A DNA stretch of 64,000 nucleotides from Pseudomicrostroma phylloplanum. Its lineage: Eukaryota; Basidiomycota; Exobasidiomycetes; Microstromatales. Position numbers and translations under genes: made by a program. The notes under the pieces were generated by a model. The model saw nothing but the letters and a program-made list of their open reading frames with translations. It did not search any database and was not told where the DNA came from. Of the stretch, positions 1 to 12,568 are shown piece after piece. How positions within the stretch are numbered: the stretch's first letter is position 1; each line of letters starts with the position of its first letter. The stretch spans positions 558,001 to 622,000 of the forward strand of contig BCHS01000006.1 in the NCBI GenBank assembly GCA_039545275.1. Direction: 5' to 3'.

Positions 1-2726
1 CTGTCAGTAGATATTCCAGCGTCCCATGTAGCACGCAAAATTACCCACTTCTTCTTGTCCTTCTTCTTCTGGTTCTCTTTCTGCTTCTTGGCTTCTCGCT
101 CTTTCTCGATGAGATCCTCCTCTTCCAACTCTCGCAGCAACTGAAGCTGTCTCTCCTGCGCTACTTTCTCTCGGTACGCAGACAGAACTCTCTGCTCGAA
201 AAGACGAGCGGCGAAGATTTGGAACATGCGGCGGCCTTCTTCCATTCGCTGTTCATCGGTGAGGTGATCCTGTGGAGCAAAGGTCGAATAGAGTCAGCAT
301 GCACACCCTGCCCAAGACAGCAAGCTGAGACGGCCTACACGACTATTTTCTTCGTACTCACGTCTTCATCTTCCTCCTCATCCAGCTCATCTTCGTCGCC
401 TTCACCATCTTCACTGATAGCATCGAGCTCTGCAGCCGCCTCTTCAGCGCGTTGCATCCTGCGATCGGCCAGTTGCTCCATCATCTCGAGGAACTTTTGA
501 CCATCGTTCTTGAGCAGGTCATCTGCGACTGTCAGGATGCCTCCTAGTTGCAAGCCGGCAGAGCAGGGGAAGGACGGGGCGGAGGGGGAGTGGAGAGGTG
601 AGGAAGGTGAAAGGAGATGAGAGGGAGGAGGGAACACATGATTGGCCGGTGAGCCACGTTAGTCAGGATTGCGGGCACCCGCAAAACACAGTCGTGTGAC
701 GCCACATACCTTTGACCGTCAAGGAAGAGCCCAGAGGGAAGACATCACTATTGGCGTTACCGATGGCCCCGGCAGCGCCCTTGCGGCGAGCGGGCGGTTC
801 CGGAGCGATGTCTTCATCCTCTTCGTCGTCTTCGTCGTCGTACTCGTCATCGTAGTCGTCGTCATCCAGCTCATCATCGTATCCATCGTCGTCTTCCAAC
901 GGAGGCGGCGGCGGTGCTTTCTTCGGAGGAGCAGTGACTCGTGTCTTCTGAGCAGGCGGAGCTGACCTTGTCAAGGCATTCCCTCCGATGACGTTGCCGG
1001 TACTGTCGAGAGCAATGCTGCCGGGGAACGGTCCCGGGCCAGGAGGAGGTGGGATCGCACCACCAGATTTGACATACTGCTGTTGGTGGTTTGCATACTG
1101 CTGCAGCTCTTCGTAATAAGCATTGTAGAGGACCTCGAGCTCCGACTCGATGGCAGAACGCTTTCGACCACAGACGGCACAGCTGCAGGTATGCCTCTGC
1201 TGATCCTTCATCTTACGCAAGACGGCATCCTTTTCAACCTGCACTAGACTTCTCCTGTCACGCTCTCCGAGGGCGAGCCAGAATTCCTTGATCCTCTCGC
1301 GCTCCTCAGCTGTACTCGTGGACCAAATGCGCTGCTGCTGTGCCGGCGGTTGGCTGTTGGCTCCTGGTGCTGTGCCGTGAGAGCCTGTCGCTGACCCGGC
1401 CGTTCCACGCTTTCCAGACGGTGGGTGAGAGTGGCCGTTGGGCGCAGCTGGCGTCTTAGGTGCAGGATTCGAAGCGAACGTCATCGGCTGCTTTCCAGCC
1501 GCCCGTGAGCTTGGCGGCGGTTGGGCCCCCCTCGGCGTTGTATTCGCAGGAGGCGCTGCATGATGATTCATGGCAGGCTGTTGTTGTTGTTGTTGCTGCT
1601 GCTGCGCCTGCTGCTGCTGGGCAGCTCGAACCTGAGGTAGAGGCGCCATCTGTGCCGGGAGAGCTGCTTGCTCAGTCGCTGCGTGGCCCTTCTTCTTTTT
1701 CTTCTTCTTGTTCTTCTTGCCACTGCCTGGAGCCTGTACAGTCTGGCCATCCCCGCCAGTGCCTCTGCCTTGCTCTTCCAGCCACCTTCCATCGCGATCA
1801 CCATGAATTGAATCATGCATCACGCCGTTCGGTCCGTCCAGATCCTCGTCGCTGTAGTACTCGTCATCGTACTCTCCTACGACCTCTTCCTCCCCGTACT
1901 CATTGACGAGAACCACAGGCGCGGCAGGGAGGGGCTCTCCCGGTGGTTGTGTGGATGGCATGTTGCCTCCGGTCGAGTAGTGCAGATGACTATAAGGTGA
2001 CTGCCCTGCTGCCAGACCATTGGGGTGAGAGTGAGGATGTGGTAAGGACCCGTCAGAGTGAAGCGCCAGATCGGCAAAGATTGCCGGGTCGAAGGGGAGG
2101 GACGGGTAAGGCTGTGATCCAGGCGGATATTGCTGCAAGTGACGCTGGGAGGCATGCGCCGCCTGAGCGAGCTGTTGAGCGACTGCGATCATTGCTTGTG
2201 TCGAAGCGTGGCGAGCATTGGGATCGTTGTTGCCGCCGCCTGCACCAGTAGTAGGGAATTGCCCCAGAGGTAGAGCGTTCCGAATGAAGGTGCGAAGATG
2301 TGCCGGAAGCGATGTCCAGTAAGCATCGTCATCGGGGATTCCTCCAGGATCCGCCTCGATGCGCCGGTACAGATCGCTAGCAGTAGCGAGAAGGTCCGCC
2401 TGAGCCTGAGCAGTGGCAGTGTAGGCTCCCTGCGACAGGTGAACGGGCCCATTGCCGGCTTGGTAGCTCTGGTGGTGCATGTGGTTCTGATTGGCAGCAG
2501 TATTTGGCGAAGGTGGCAGGACGGCATCATAATCGTCCTCGATCCTCTTGCCCTTGCCCTTCTTCTTCTTCTTCTTTGCAGCGGCGGCAGCTGCTGCTGC
2601 TGCGCCGTCCAAGGGTGGGGATGAGTCGTACGAATCCATTGTAGAAGGATTCTGACTCTGGTCTTGAGCCAGCTGTTTGTTCTGAGATGGCGGGGGTGCC
2701 CGTACTGGAGCTTTGGACTTGGCCAT
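1..2726 (-). CDS. NST1: NST1-like stress response protein, 3' end outside window
   Basis: NST1-family protein, linked in yeast to salt-stress tolerance; the biochemical role is poorly defined. Exons run 2726-710, 543-362 and 269 to about 45; the frames close exactly (733 codons before exon 3, phase 0). The N-terminus is low complexity: an Ala run then a Lys run near residues 40-60, a Lys-rich block and a Gln run in the middle. The conserved core has [15 protein letters not shown], then a cysteine cluster ([12 protein letters not shown]), then an acidic Asp/Glu tract. Exon 2 holds [17 protein letters not shown] and exon 3 the hallmark [15 protein letters not shown] followed by a Lys/Glu-rich coiled coil, all typical of the family. 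The remaining C-terminus lies beyond base 1. The donor of the third intron is either at 48 (GTGGGT) or 44 (GTAATT). The start ATG at 2726 is the first in the frame. Confidence 0.9.
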
Positions 2727-3713
2727 TGCAAGTCAAAGCGTCGGGCTACTGACGAGGGGAAAAGATCCTCGTCTGTTTCACGGGACCGCACACACGCTCT
2801 CTCTCACGCCAGGAAGATGTCGTGTAGCTACTCTAGTCGCTGTTTGCTCGAGACTGGAATACGCGAGTATGGATGGTGATGGTGAGAGGATGTAGTATCG
2901 GCTGGGCCGAAGATGGGTGGTGCTTTTCTCGTTGGCAGAGGGCGTCTCCGATGTCAATGCGCGCGATACTGCTGGTCCAGTACGCTGCAGTTGAGACGTT
3001 GTGGATACGAGGTGATTGAAGAACGCCTGCCACGCGATGTCGAGATGTGATAGGTGCCGAGTGATAGTTGAAATGTGGTAAGTCTGCGGCTGGAAGTGAG
3101 AGTGGGATACCTTACTCAGGGCGGTGGGTGGGGGGAGTGGGTGGCTCGCCTGGCCTCGGGGAGTGAAGAGATCTCTCACGCGGGTCCGAGACGCCCCTGC
3201 CTCTGCCTGCCTGCCTGCCCGCCCGCCTCCCCCTCGCCGCCGCTTGCCCGCCTTGGCCTGGCCTGGCCCTGGCGCCCTGCCTGCTTGTTCCGCCCCGGGC
3301 CCCCGCTCCCCACGGCGTCTCGAGTGGGGGAGCGAGGAGCAGAATCAATCGGGCGAGGCAGTCAGTCCTTCCAACGCTCCGCCCACCAGGGCCCCCCCTT
3401 CTATAGCTCTGTACCAACCCAGCATCTTACCTCTCAGCGCAGACAGACTCCCCGCTCAGAGCCTCATCGCCGTATCCGACCTCTACCCAAAACGGGGAGT
3501 CCTCGCCCATCGACTCGCTCCCACGCGTAGCAGAAAGCACCTACCTCCATCTAGGCGAAGGCTGGTAGCGGTTTCGCTCGCCTCCTTCTAGACCCGACAC
3601 TCTGCCTTGTCCTTAGACCTCGAGCTTGCCTTTACTGGACAAGACTGTAGAGGTCGCCCTTGAAGCTCGCGACTTTCTGTTCTAGCAAAGCTGATCAGTG
3701 ACTAGCTCAAGCC
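2727..3713. promoter_or_regulatory. Divergent intergenic region between NST1 and the Rho3-type gene
   Basis: Both flanking genes read outward, so this interval must contain two promoters and 5' leaders. It is strongly pyrimidine-rich on the plus strand from about 3190 to 3320, with CTGC/CCGC runs, and again before the Rho start. I found no credible exon or RNA gene here; the short open frames are compositional. Confidence 0.5.
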
Positions 3714-4520
3714 ATGGCCCCTGAGCCCATTCGGAGGAAGCTCGTCATCGTAGGCGACGGCGCCTGTGGAAAGACGTCGCTTCTGAACGTCTTCGCACTA
3801 GGAGAATTTCCCAGCGATTACGAACCTACCATCTTCGAGAACTACGCTGCCGATGTTCGCCTCGATGGCAAAGAGATCAGTCTGCAGTGCTGGGACACGG
3901 CAGGACAGGAGGAATACGAGAGGCTACGGCCCCTGTCGTATTCGCAAGCACACGTCATTCTCATTGCTTTTAGTTTAGATACCCCAGACTCGTTGGAAAA
4001 TGTCACAGTAAAATGGATTGAAGAGGTCAGGAACATTTGCGGCTCACAAATACCGGTTATACTAGTCGGCTGCAAGACGGATCTGAGGGAGGACGCCGAG
4101 GCGAGGGGCCCCCTGCTGCCAGGTGAATACATCAGCAACACGCAGGTCAGTAGGCGATAGTCACAAGGGTACTGTGCTTGAGGTATGGCGTAGCTGACGC
4201 CAACATTTGCCATCTCCAGGGACGGGAAGTAGCGCAGCAGATTGGAGCTCGGGCGTACTACGAGTGCTCAGCACTGAGAAACGAAGGAGTTGATGTGAGT
4301 TGCCATCTGGACAAGGTTGCTCTATCGTCGGTGAATGCGACCAGGCTGACCCTGCATTCTACTATGATTTGGACGACAGAACGTGTTCGAAGCAGCAACA
4401 AGGGCCGCTCTACTAGCCGTGCCCAGGCCCAACAACGGTCGTTCGGGCGCCTCTGGAGACAAAAAGCATGGTAGGAAGGAGAAGAATCCCGCAGGAGGGT
4501 GTAAATGTGTTATAATGTGA
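3714..4520 (+). CDS. RHO3: Rho-family small GTPase, Rho3 type
   Basis: Small GTPase expected to act in polarised growth and exocytosis at the plasma membrane. Exons 3714-4145, 4220-4294 and 4380-4520 give 215 residues. The P-loop is [11 protein letters not shown], switch I contains YEPTIFENY, switch II is [17 protein letters not shown], and a CKTD base-recognition motif and an ECSA motif follow. GKTSLLNVF after the P-loop favours Rho3 over Rho1, which usually has GKTCLL. The last exon ends with CVIM, a CaaX box for prenylation, preceded by a second cysteine (CKCVIM) that could be palmitoylated. A basic stretch (KKHGRKEK) precedes it. The subgroup is inferred; Rho family membership is certain. 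Confidence 0.93.
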
Positions 4521-4915
4521 ATAGCTGCCTGGTCCCTACCAGATCATGATATACGACTCCATACTTGCCCTTTGAGCCTCTCATCTCCTTACGACATTGT
4601 CACCGCTAGAGGTCTGAACTGCGCTAAGGCTGCCGCTGCTGGAAACGAGACAGACGCGGCCGTCACATCTTCCTTATGACGGGGATGAAAGCATGATATT
4701 GACGTGTTCGATGACAAGAGAGAGTATGGAGCGCTCAGGGAGGTCGTCGACTTTGTGTAAAAGTTCGACGACGCCAGCGGTCACAAGTGGTGGATGACAT
4801 GACAGGCAGGAGCACCGATAACATAGGTGGCATAAGATCGGGAAGAGCGGATTGTCGCTTACGAATATTCGCCGGACGAAGGTATTGTCGCCAAGCTCGG
4901 ATGAGGTCGAGTAGC
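4521..4915. other. Convergent 3' region
   Basis: Space between the ends of the Rho3-type gene (plus) and the secreted barrel gene (minus). It would hold both 3' untranslated regions. I see no gene in it. Confidence 0.5.
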
Positions 4916-5823
4916 TTACTGCTTGGCATTCTGCTGAGCAGCCTGGGCGTCGACGAACAGCTGCATGTTGAAAGAGTCGGCAGGGGACTTGATCTTGCAT
5001 TCCGAGCCCTTAGGAGCGCCGACCAGCTTGTTGGTGGGCTTGCGGCCGTGTCGCATCTCGCCCCTGTTGTCGAGGCTGGTGCAGTGGTCAGGGCTGCCGT
5101 TGGGCTGCTTGCCAGGGAGACCTGTGGTGGGTGGACAGGCGCGGGTGGGTCCGAAGTGCGAAGGAGAATATTGTCAGTCCCGAAGAGCGGTATCGGAACC
5201 CTGGCGACGGCGCTGCTGATGCAACTGCACTCACCTTGTTCACAAGCCCAGCATGGCTCCTGGATGAAAGACCACTGTACGGGTCCAGGGAGGCGACCCG
5301 CGGAAATGATCTTTGCGTCGTGGTTGGCGAGAACAGAGTAAGCAGCCAGAGAGAGGTAGACGTCTCCACAGTCGAAGGTGGTCTGGCTGGCGGGCAAGGC
5401 TCCACAAGCGTCGACTACCTGAGCAGTCACACGTGCACCCGTCGTAGTCAAGGTGGCCTCGATCCACTTGTTGCAGCCGTTCTTGTTGGCCGAGTTGATC
5501 CAGCCAGGCTTCAGGCATGCAACAACATCCTGGTCGGTGTACTTGACACCACAAGAGCCAGTGCCGGGAGCAGTGTAGAACACAGGGTCACTGGTGACAA
5601 ACTTGTTGTTTCGCTTGTTGATGTAGCCACGGCTGCTGACGCCATCCGTTCCCTTGTAGTTGGGAGCCCAAGCGAGAGCATTGCCCGTGACTGTGCCGGC
5701 GCTGTTCTTCGAGAGAGGCGTGCCATCGGGGGCGTCACAGGCGGGGAAGGACGTATCGCGTGCAGCCACCACGGCAGTGGCAGCGAGAGCAACAGTGAGA
5801 AGGCTAGCGACGGAGCGGAGCAT
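4916..5823 (-). CDS. Secreted double-psi beta-barrel (expansin/RlpA-like) protein
   Basis: Exons 5823-5235 and 5121-4916 give 264 residues. The N-terminus is a clear signal peptide (hydrophobic LLTVALAATAVVAA, likely cleaved near residue 21), so the mature protein is secreted. The mature part is cysteine-rich. A segment with a conserved Cys, a glycine-rich turn, ATLTTTGARVTAQVVDACG and FDCGDVYLSLAAYSVLA resembles the six-stranded double-psi barrel of expansins, cerato-platanins and RlpA-like proteins, in which the D-x-C and D-x-L positions mark the fold. No expansin carbohydrate-binding domain follows; the C-terminal 80 residues have two further Cys and no recognised domain. Such proteins in plant-associated fungi are often apoplastic, but a cell-wall role here is inference. 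A TATA box lies 68 bp upstream. Confidence 0.75.
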
Positions 5824-5890
5824 CTTTACTGAGAGTGGATGGTGAAAGGTGGTGAATGTCTCGAATACTCTGTGTCGCTGCTGGCTCGCC

Positions 5891-5897
5891 TTTTATA
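5891..5897 (-). promoter_or_regulatory. TATA box of the secreted barrel gene
   Basis: On the minus strand the sequence reads CCTATAAAAGG, a canonical TATA box, with its 3' end 68 bases upstream of the ATG at 5823. Most genes in this window lack such an element, so regulated or high expression of the secreted protein is a reasonable inference. Confidence 0.65.
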
Positions 5898-6801
5898 GGA
5901 GAGAGACAGGCTGTGCTGAGGTGAGCCACAAGGAGAGCACCGTGGAGCGACCAAGCGCCGACGGCCAGAGATTGGTTTCGCCATAATTTCCCGAACTTAG
6001 GTACCGGTACTAGGAGCCAGTGCCGTATTCGTGACCGAAGCAGGGCGGAGGTCGTCAGGTACACAGGAGCCCAGGGGTTACGCCCAGAATTCATACCGGC
6101 CCCTTTCATCCGAGACGTCTGGTAGCTAGGAGAACCGGAGCTTAGGGGCTCGGGCCCTGATGGTCACCCCTCCCTTTCACTCCGGAGACTTCAGTCGGCC
6201 ACCGCCGCGGCTGGAGCAGGTACAGCGTGAGCATTGGGGACCCTCTGGCCACAGGTAGTCACAGACACTTTAGCACCGCAAGCTCGAGCCAAGGCGACGG
6301 GCACATACCGCCATGACTCGCAGGTCCGTCGTCCGTCGTAGCTGTGTCTGCTCCTCATGCGCGTGAGACTGGCTGGCGACAGCAACCAGGACCTCTTCGC
6401 CGGGTCAGACTCTCACCAGGAGACAGAGAAGCTCGCCGAGAGTCACCGAGATTGCTTCAAGCGAACAACCGTTTGCTCTTGGTTCGTTCTGCACCGCTTG
6501 ACGAACCACTGAGTGGCATCGGAAACTCTCTGCGTGCCCGTGGCAAATCCACGAGCCCCTCTTCCAGCAGGACTCCATGTCACTGAGCTGATTCACGCTC
6601 ACGCTCGCATCCAAAGCTTCGTGGACGGGAATGTATTCTCAACATGGAGACACTATGTGAAGATGCTGAGAAGGCGGATGAAATGTATACATCGAGTACA
6701 AAGAAGCGCGGTCCGAAGGCGAGAAGTGTCAGTCGAGCACGCCCCTCCGTTCGCTGCCACCGAGGCAGAAGCGATGGACAGGGCGCAAGCGAGCGATACC
6801 A
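5898..6801. other. Intergenic, no gene seen
   Basis: Upstream region of the secreted barrel gene and downstream region of ubiquitin-eL40; both genes are on the minus strand. Short open frames exist on both strands but none has a recognisable domain, signal peptide or splice support. Confidence 0.4.
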
Positions 6802-8575
<1,774 letters not shown>

Positions 8576-9379
8576 ATGCCTCACTCCTTTGGTCTCAGGG
8601 CACGAACCCGTCACCTCTTCGCGAGGAAGTTCCGCCAGCATGGTCCCATCAGGCTGTCGACCTACCTCCGACCCTACCACGTCGGAGACATTGTCGACAT
8701 CAAGGCCAACGCTGCTGAGCAGAAGGGTATGCCTCACAAGGTTAGTATCGTAGCAGGGGTCGTATGCGAGTGGATGGAGGCCCAAGCTTTGAGCAGACAC
8801 AGGGTAGACGGTCTCGAGGGACCGAGACCAGGCAACGCAGGACAGCGGGAGGCAAACGATAGAGCAGAAGGCTTGCAATCAGTTGGCAAGGGACAGTCCC
8901 ACCGGGATGATGTCACATAGGCGAGAGGAATAAGGGAGGGACAAAGGGCTGGAAAGAAAAGCGTCAGGCGCTTATGGGCATGTGTCTGAGGGTCACGCCG
9001 TCGCCGTTCACAACAGCTGACATCGTTTCACTCATTCTGCCCGTCATTCAACGTTCCATAGTACTACCACGGCCGAACTGGTGTCGTCTACAACGTTGCT
9101 CCCCGAGCTGTTGGTGTCATCGTCTACAAGACCGTTGGCAACCGCAAGATGGAGAAGCGTGTCAACCTCCGAGTAGAGCACGTCAAGCACTCCAAGTGCC
9201 GTGACGAGTTCCTCGCCCGTGTCAAGGACAACGCTGCTAAGAAGAGGGATGCCAAGGAGAAGGGCGAGAAGGTCCTCCTCAAGCGTCTGCCCGCCCAGCC
9301 TCGTGAGGCCCGCACCATCTCGACAAAGAACAACCTGCCCGAGACTCTCGCTCCCATCCCATACGACACATACATCTAA
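8576..9379 (+). CDS. RPL21: 60S ribosomal protein eL21
   Basis: Exons 8576-8740 and 9062-9379 give 160 residues, the normal eukaryotic eL21 length. The product begins [19 protein letters not shown] and has the family segments [36 protein letters not shown] and [12 protein letters not shown]. It binds rRNA in the large subunit. The intron (8741-9061, 321 bp) joins GMPHK to YYHGRTG in phase 0. A CCCACAG acceptor six bases before the ATG indicates a 5' UTR intron. It lies head-to-head with ubiquitin-eL40. Confidence 0.97.
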
Positions 9380-9780
9380 TGGTTTGGCTTCGTCGTTGGG
9401 TGGTCACCGTCCTGGGTCACACCCTCGTGTATTTTCCTACTCGCCTCTCTCATACACACTGACTTTGCATATTCTTGAGTCTGCCGCGAAAGCTATTGTG
9501 ACGTGTGCGTGCTTCCTGTCAGGATTGATGAGAAGGTGATGCTTGGGTGCGGAGGCAGCGATCGCATCAAGTCGGTCCACCTGAGGGGGCCTGGATGCCG
9601 AGGAGAAGAAACGGGGGCCGGAGATTTACCCCCTCGCTTCCGTTCCGTTCCGCGCCCCCGCGTGTCTCAGGCTGCCCTTCTCCGATGGTGCTCTGTTCCG
9701 CCAGGGCCACCCACTGCCTTTGCCTCCTCCCTCCTCCCTGCTGGTACACGATCGGATACCGCCTCGCCCTCACAATCGTC
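9380..9780. other. Intergenic between eL21 and ERV41
   Basis: Tandem gap holding the eL21 3' UTR and the ERV41 promoter. A CT-rich stretch precedes the ERV41 start. I see no gene in it. Confidence 0.4.
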
Positions 9781-11467
9781 ATGTCAGATGGTCAGTCTCT
9801 CCTAGAGAAGCTCGACTCCATCCCTCAGGTGCGAGCCTTCGATGCTTTCCCAAAGACGCAGCCAATATACCAGACGAGGTCCTCGCGAGGAGGCCTCTTC
9901 ACCCTCCTCATTGCCCTTGTCCTCTCATGGCTGACGTGGAGCGAGTTCCACACGTACCTCTACGGACATCCCATCGCTACATTTGGAGTGGACCATGATA
10001 TCGCAACCGAGATGCAAGTCAATGTGGACATGACAGTCGCGATGAAGTGTCACTGTGAGTAGGCTAGCGAAGAAGCACAGGGGCTCCTCCCTAGAAGCGC
10101 CGCGTTGTCTTGGCCGAGAAGCCACAACAGTGCTGTGCAAGCTCATGCTACCCTCTCCTGTCCGGCGATGCCCTCCCCTAGATCTGACTGTCGATGTGAG
10201 AGATGCTCTGGGCGATCGCCTACACTTCTCAGATACAGACATCACGAAAGATGAAACTCGCTTCGAGCTCGGGCATGCTGGCAGACTCGAGTGAGTAGGG
10301 GAAGCGGACACGATGTCGTCAATACTGGGCATTTTAGCTGATCGCGCTTCCACATTCAGCTCAATTGCGATGCCTGATCGTCCCATCGGCGATATCATCG
10401 ATGCCGCTCGTCACTTCCACGTCCCCACCTTCTCACGCAAGCCGAAGCCGAAGCGCAAGGCCAAAGGCTACAAAGGCAAGCAGGTCGCCTTCGCAGAAAC
10501 GGCACACATCGTCAAGGGTGGAGATGCTTGCCGAATCTACGGATCTGTACTTCTCAAAAAGGTCACTGGCAACCTTCACATCTCGACGCTCGGTCATGGA
10601 TACTGGAGCATGGAGCATACCCCGCACGATATGATGAATCTCTCCCACGTCTTCCATGAGCTCAGCTTTGGGCCTTACTTCCCCGATATCTCACAACCTC
10701 TGGATCACAGCGTAGAGCTCAGTTCTGATCGTGAGTAGCAGCCTGAGTGCCGAGCCTCCATGCAGTGTCTGACCGGCTTCGGCAACATTGTGCCTTCTCC
10801 CCTGGTAGACTTCGCTGTCTTCCAGTACTTCGTCAGTATCGTGCCTACCAACTACATAGACTCGAAAGGACGGAAGTTGGAGACCAACCAGTACAGTGTT
10901 ACAGACTATACCAGGACCGTCCAGCACGGTCAAGGCGTTCCAGGCATCTTCATCAAGTTCGACATCGAGGCTGTCACCTTGACCCTCAAACAACGGACGA
11001 TATCCTTGGTGACATTCCTCGTCCGGCTAGCGGGCATCATCGGAGGCGTGTGGGTCTGTGCCGGCTACACACTGAGAATCGGAGACAAGGCAGCAAAGGC
11101 TGCTTTGAAGGTCATTGAAGGCAGCGACGGCCGTGATGAGACCGAGTATGCAGATGCCTTCACGTCTGCATATAACACCACTCCAAGGAAGTCCAGCCGG
11201 GCTTCAGACTACTCTAGCATATACAACAGCACAACCAGCGGGGGCATGGGACGGTCTGCTTCGTGGTACGGAAAGGTAGCAGGTGGTGCCGACGCAAGAG
11301 GAGAGGGATTCGCATCGCCGGCGAAAGCTGTCAGTGGAGCCTTTGCGGCAGCCCGAGGTGTCGCAGGTCAGGCTTGGGATGCGGGTGTGTCTACCCTGGG
11401 ACCGAAGCATCGCAAGACAGAGTCGCTGGCGCAGAAGATGATGAGCGAGGAGGGCCGGTCATGGTGA
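9781..11467 (+). CDS. ERV41: COPII vesicle cargo-receptor subunit Erv41 (ERGIC2-like)
   Basis: Four exons (9781-10054, 10182-10290, 10360-10730, 10809-11467) give 470 residues with all phases closing. The product begins LLEKLDSIPQVRAFDAFPKT, has an N-terminal membrane segment (LFTLLIALVLSWLTW), a lumenal domain with CHYLTVDVRDALGDRLHFS and HISTLGHGYWSMEH...MMNLSHVFHELSFG, then FAVFQYFVSIVPTNYID, and a C-terminal membrane segment (LVTFLVRLAGIIGGVWVCAGY). This is the Erv41/ERGIC2 layout: two membrane passes with a large lumenal domain. With Erv46 it cycles between ER and Golgi retrieving ER residents. The cytosolic tail is unusually long (about 120 residues, Ser/Ala-rich). The acceptor at 10808 was chosen because it restores the conserved HFAVFQYF. 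Confidence 0.92.
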
Positions 11468-11824
11468 ACGCAAGGATCGGTCATGGACAGTGAAGAGACG
11501 TAGATGAAAGGTTTTGCGAATCAGTTGTTTATATCGTCAAAAAAGCATTCGAGAAAGTCTCTCAGCGACTCGGCCCCCAGTCGCCATCAGTGCCCTCCCA
11601 TAGCTGCTAAATCTAATGAACTTGACGCCAGGCTATCGGCGCCCTCCATCCTGAGCTCGCTCATTTTCGAAAGCTGTCAAAACCATTCTCTCATAGCCGT
11701 GCATCATGTCATATCGTCATTGAAGTAGCGTCGCAGCCAGCAGACGCTGTGCAGTAGAATAAGCCGCTCGCTCGTATCGCTGTAAGGTCACCATCCGTCT
11801 TCTCCCCTCTCGCTAGCGCCGGGC
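11468..11824. other. Convergent 3' region of ERV41 and DPM2
   Basis: Holds the 3' ends of both genes. No coding or RNA feature is visible. Confidence 0.4.
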
Positions 11825-12289
11825 TCATCCTTGCTTGACCCTCTGTGCCTTCTCCCTCTTCTTCTTCTCCTCTGCCATCATCACCTTTCCGACGAAAGCT
11901 CCTACAAGTCCTAGACCTAGCACCAGGACTAGAGCGGGCAGGCGAACAGCCCACACTCGTGGGGGAAAGAAGGAGTGAAGGGAGGAATTGCTGGCGAGGA
12001 AAGGCTGAAGGGAGGGGGAGAGAGTGTCGAGCAAGGAGCGTGAGCAGTGGATCTTCGGAGAGCAAGCTACGTCATTGTCACCGCTGAGGACGATGAGGTC
12101 AGGTAGTACTCACTGTGACGAAGGCCCATAGCGTGTAGTAGGAGAAGACGAAGGCTGCTACGAAGAGCATTGCCCCACCCACGATTCGATCTGAGAGTGC
12201 CTGTGGAATTGTCATCAAAAATCAACTTGACTGGTCAGTGACAATGACCATGGCCTGCAAGGCCATCAACGGAACCAAGTCCTCACCAT
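11825..12289 (-). CDS. DPM2: Dolichol-phosphate mannose synthase regulatory subunit DPM2
   Basis: Three exons (12289-12287, 12200-12114, 12004-11825) give 89 residues, matching the ~84-residue family. The first coding exon is just the ATG, followed directly by a GTGAGG donor. The product starts MALSDRIVGGAMLFVAAFVFSY, where the first hydrophobic helix is typical; YYTLWAFVTPFL leads into the loop, and a second helix (LPALVLVLGLGLVGAFVGKVMM) precedes a Lys/Glu-rich cytosolic tail. DPM2 stabilises the catalytic DPM1 subunit in the ER membrane, supplying dolichol-phosphate-mannose for N-glycans, O-mannosylation and GPI anchors. No upstream in-frame ATG exists before a stop, which supports the one-codon exon. 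Confidence 0.85.
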
Positions 12290-12568
12290 GACGAGCTGAT
12301 CAGAAACAGCGATATCGATGCGGAAGATGGGAGGAGCGAGGGACCTCCATCGGAAAGAGGCACACACGGCTCATCTCCAGCGTCGTGTTGTTCTCAGGGC
12401 CCCGCGCAGCGCCTGGCCTGTCCGCACGGAGCGGAGGATATGGACTTCCGACAGGGCTCACTCCACTCACCATTACTTGCACCTAGGCGTTCATCCATCC
12501 ATACGAATTCCCGGGTAAGACATCTGGTGATTCGTCCAGAGCTACAATACCACATAGGCGATACCAAG

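Noticed and set aside
1..8. CTGACAG at the left edge on the minus strand read as the acceptor of the NST1 third intron
   Set aside because: It looks more like a branch point (CTGAC) and would leave almost no distance to AG; the true acceptor is probably beyond the window.
6191..6385. Short minus-strand frame with Cys and Val/Ala-rich content near ubiquitin-eL40
   Set aside because: Too short, no signal peptide, and its resemblance to a DPBB stretch is only local composition.
8741..9061. Possible C/D box snoRNA in the eL21 intron (GATGATG near 8906, CTGA near 8986)
   Set aside because: The C box has a mismatch and no terminal stem of adequate length is formed by the flanks.
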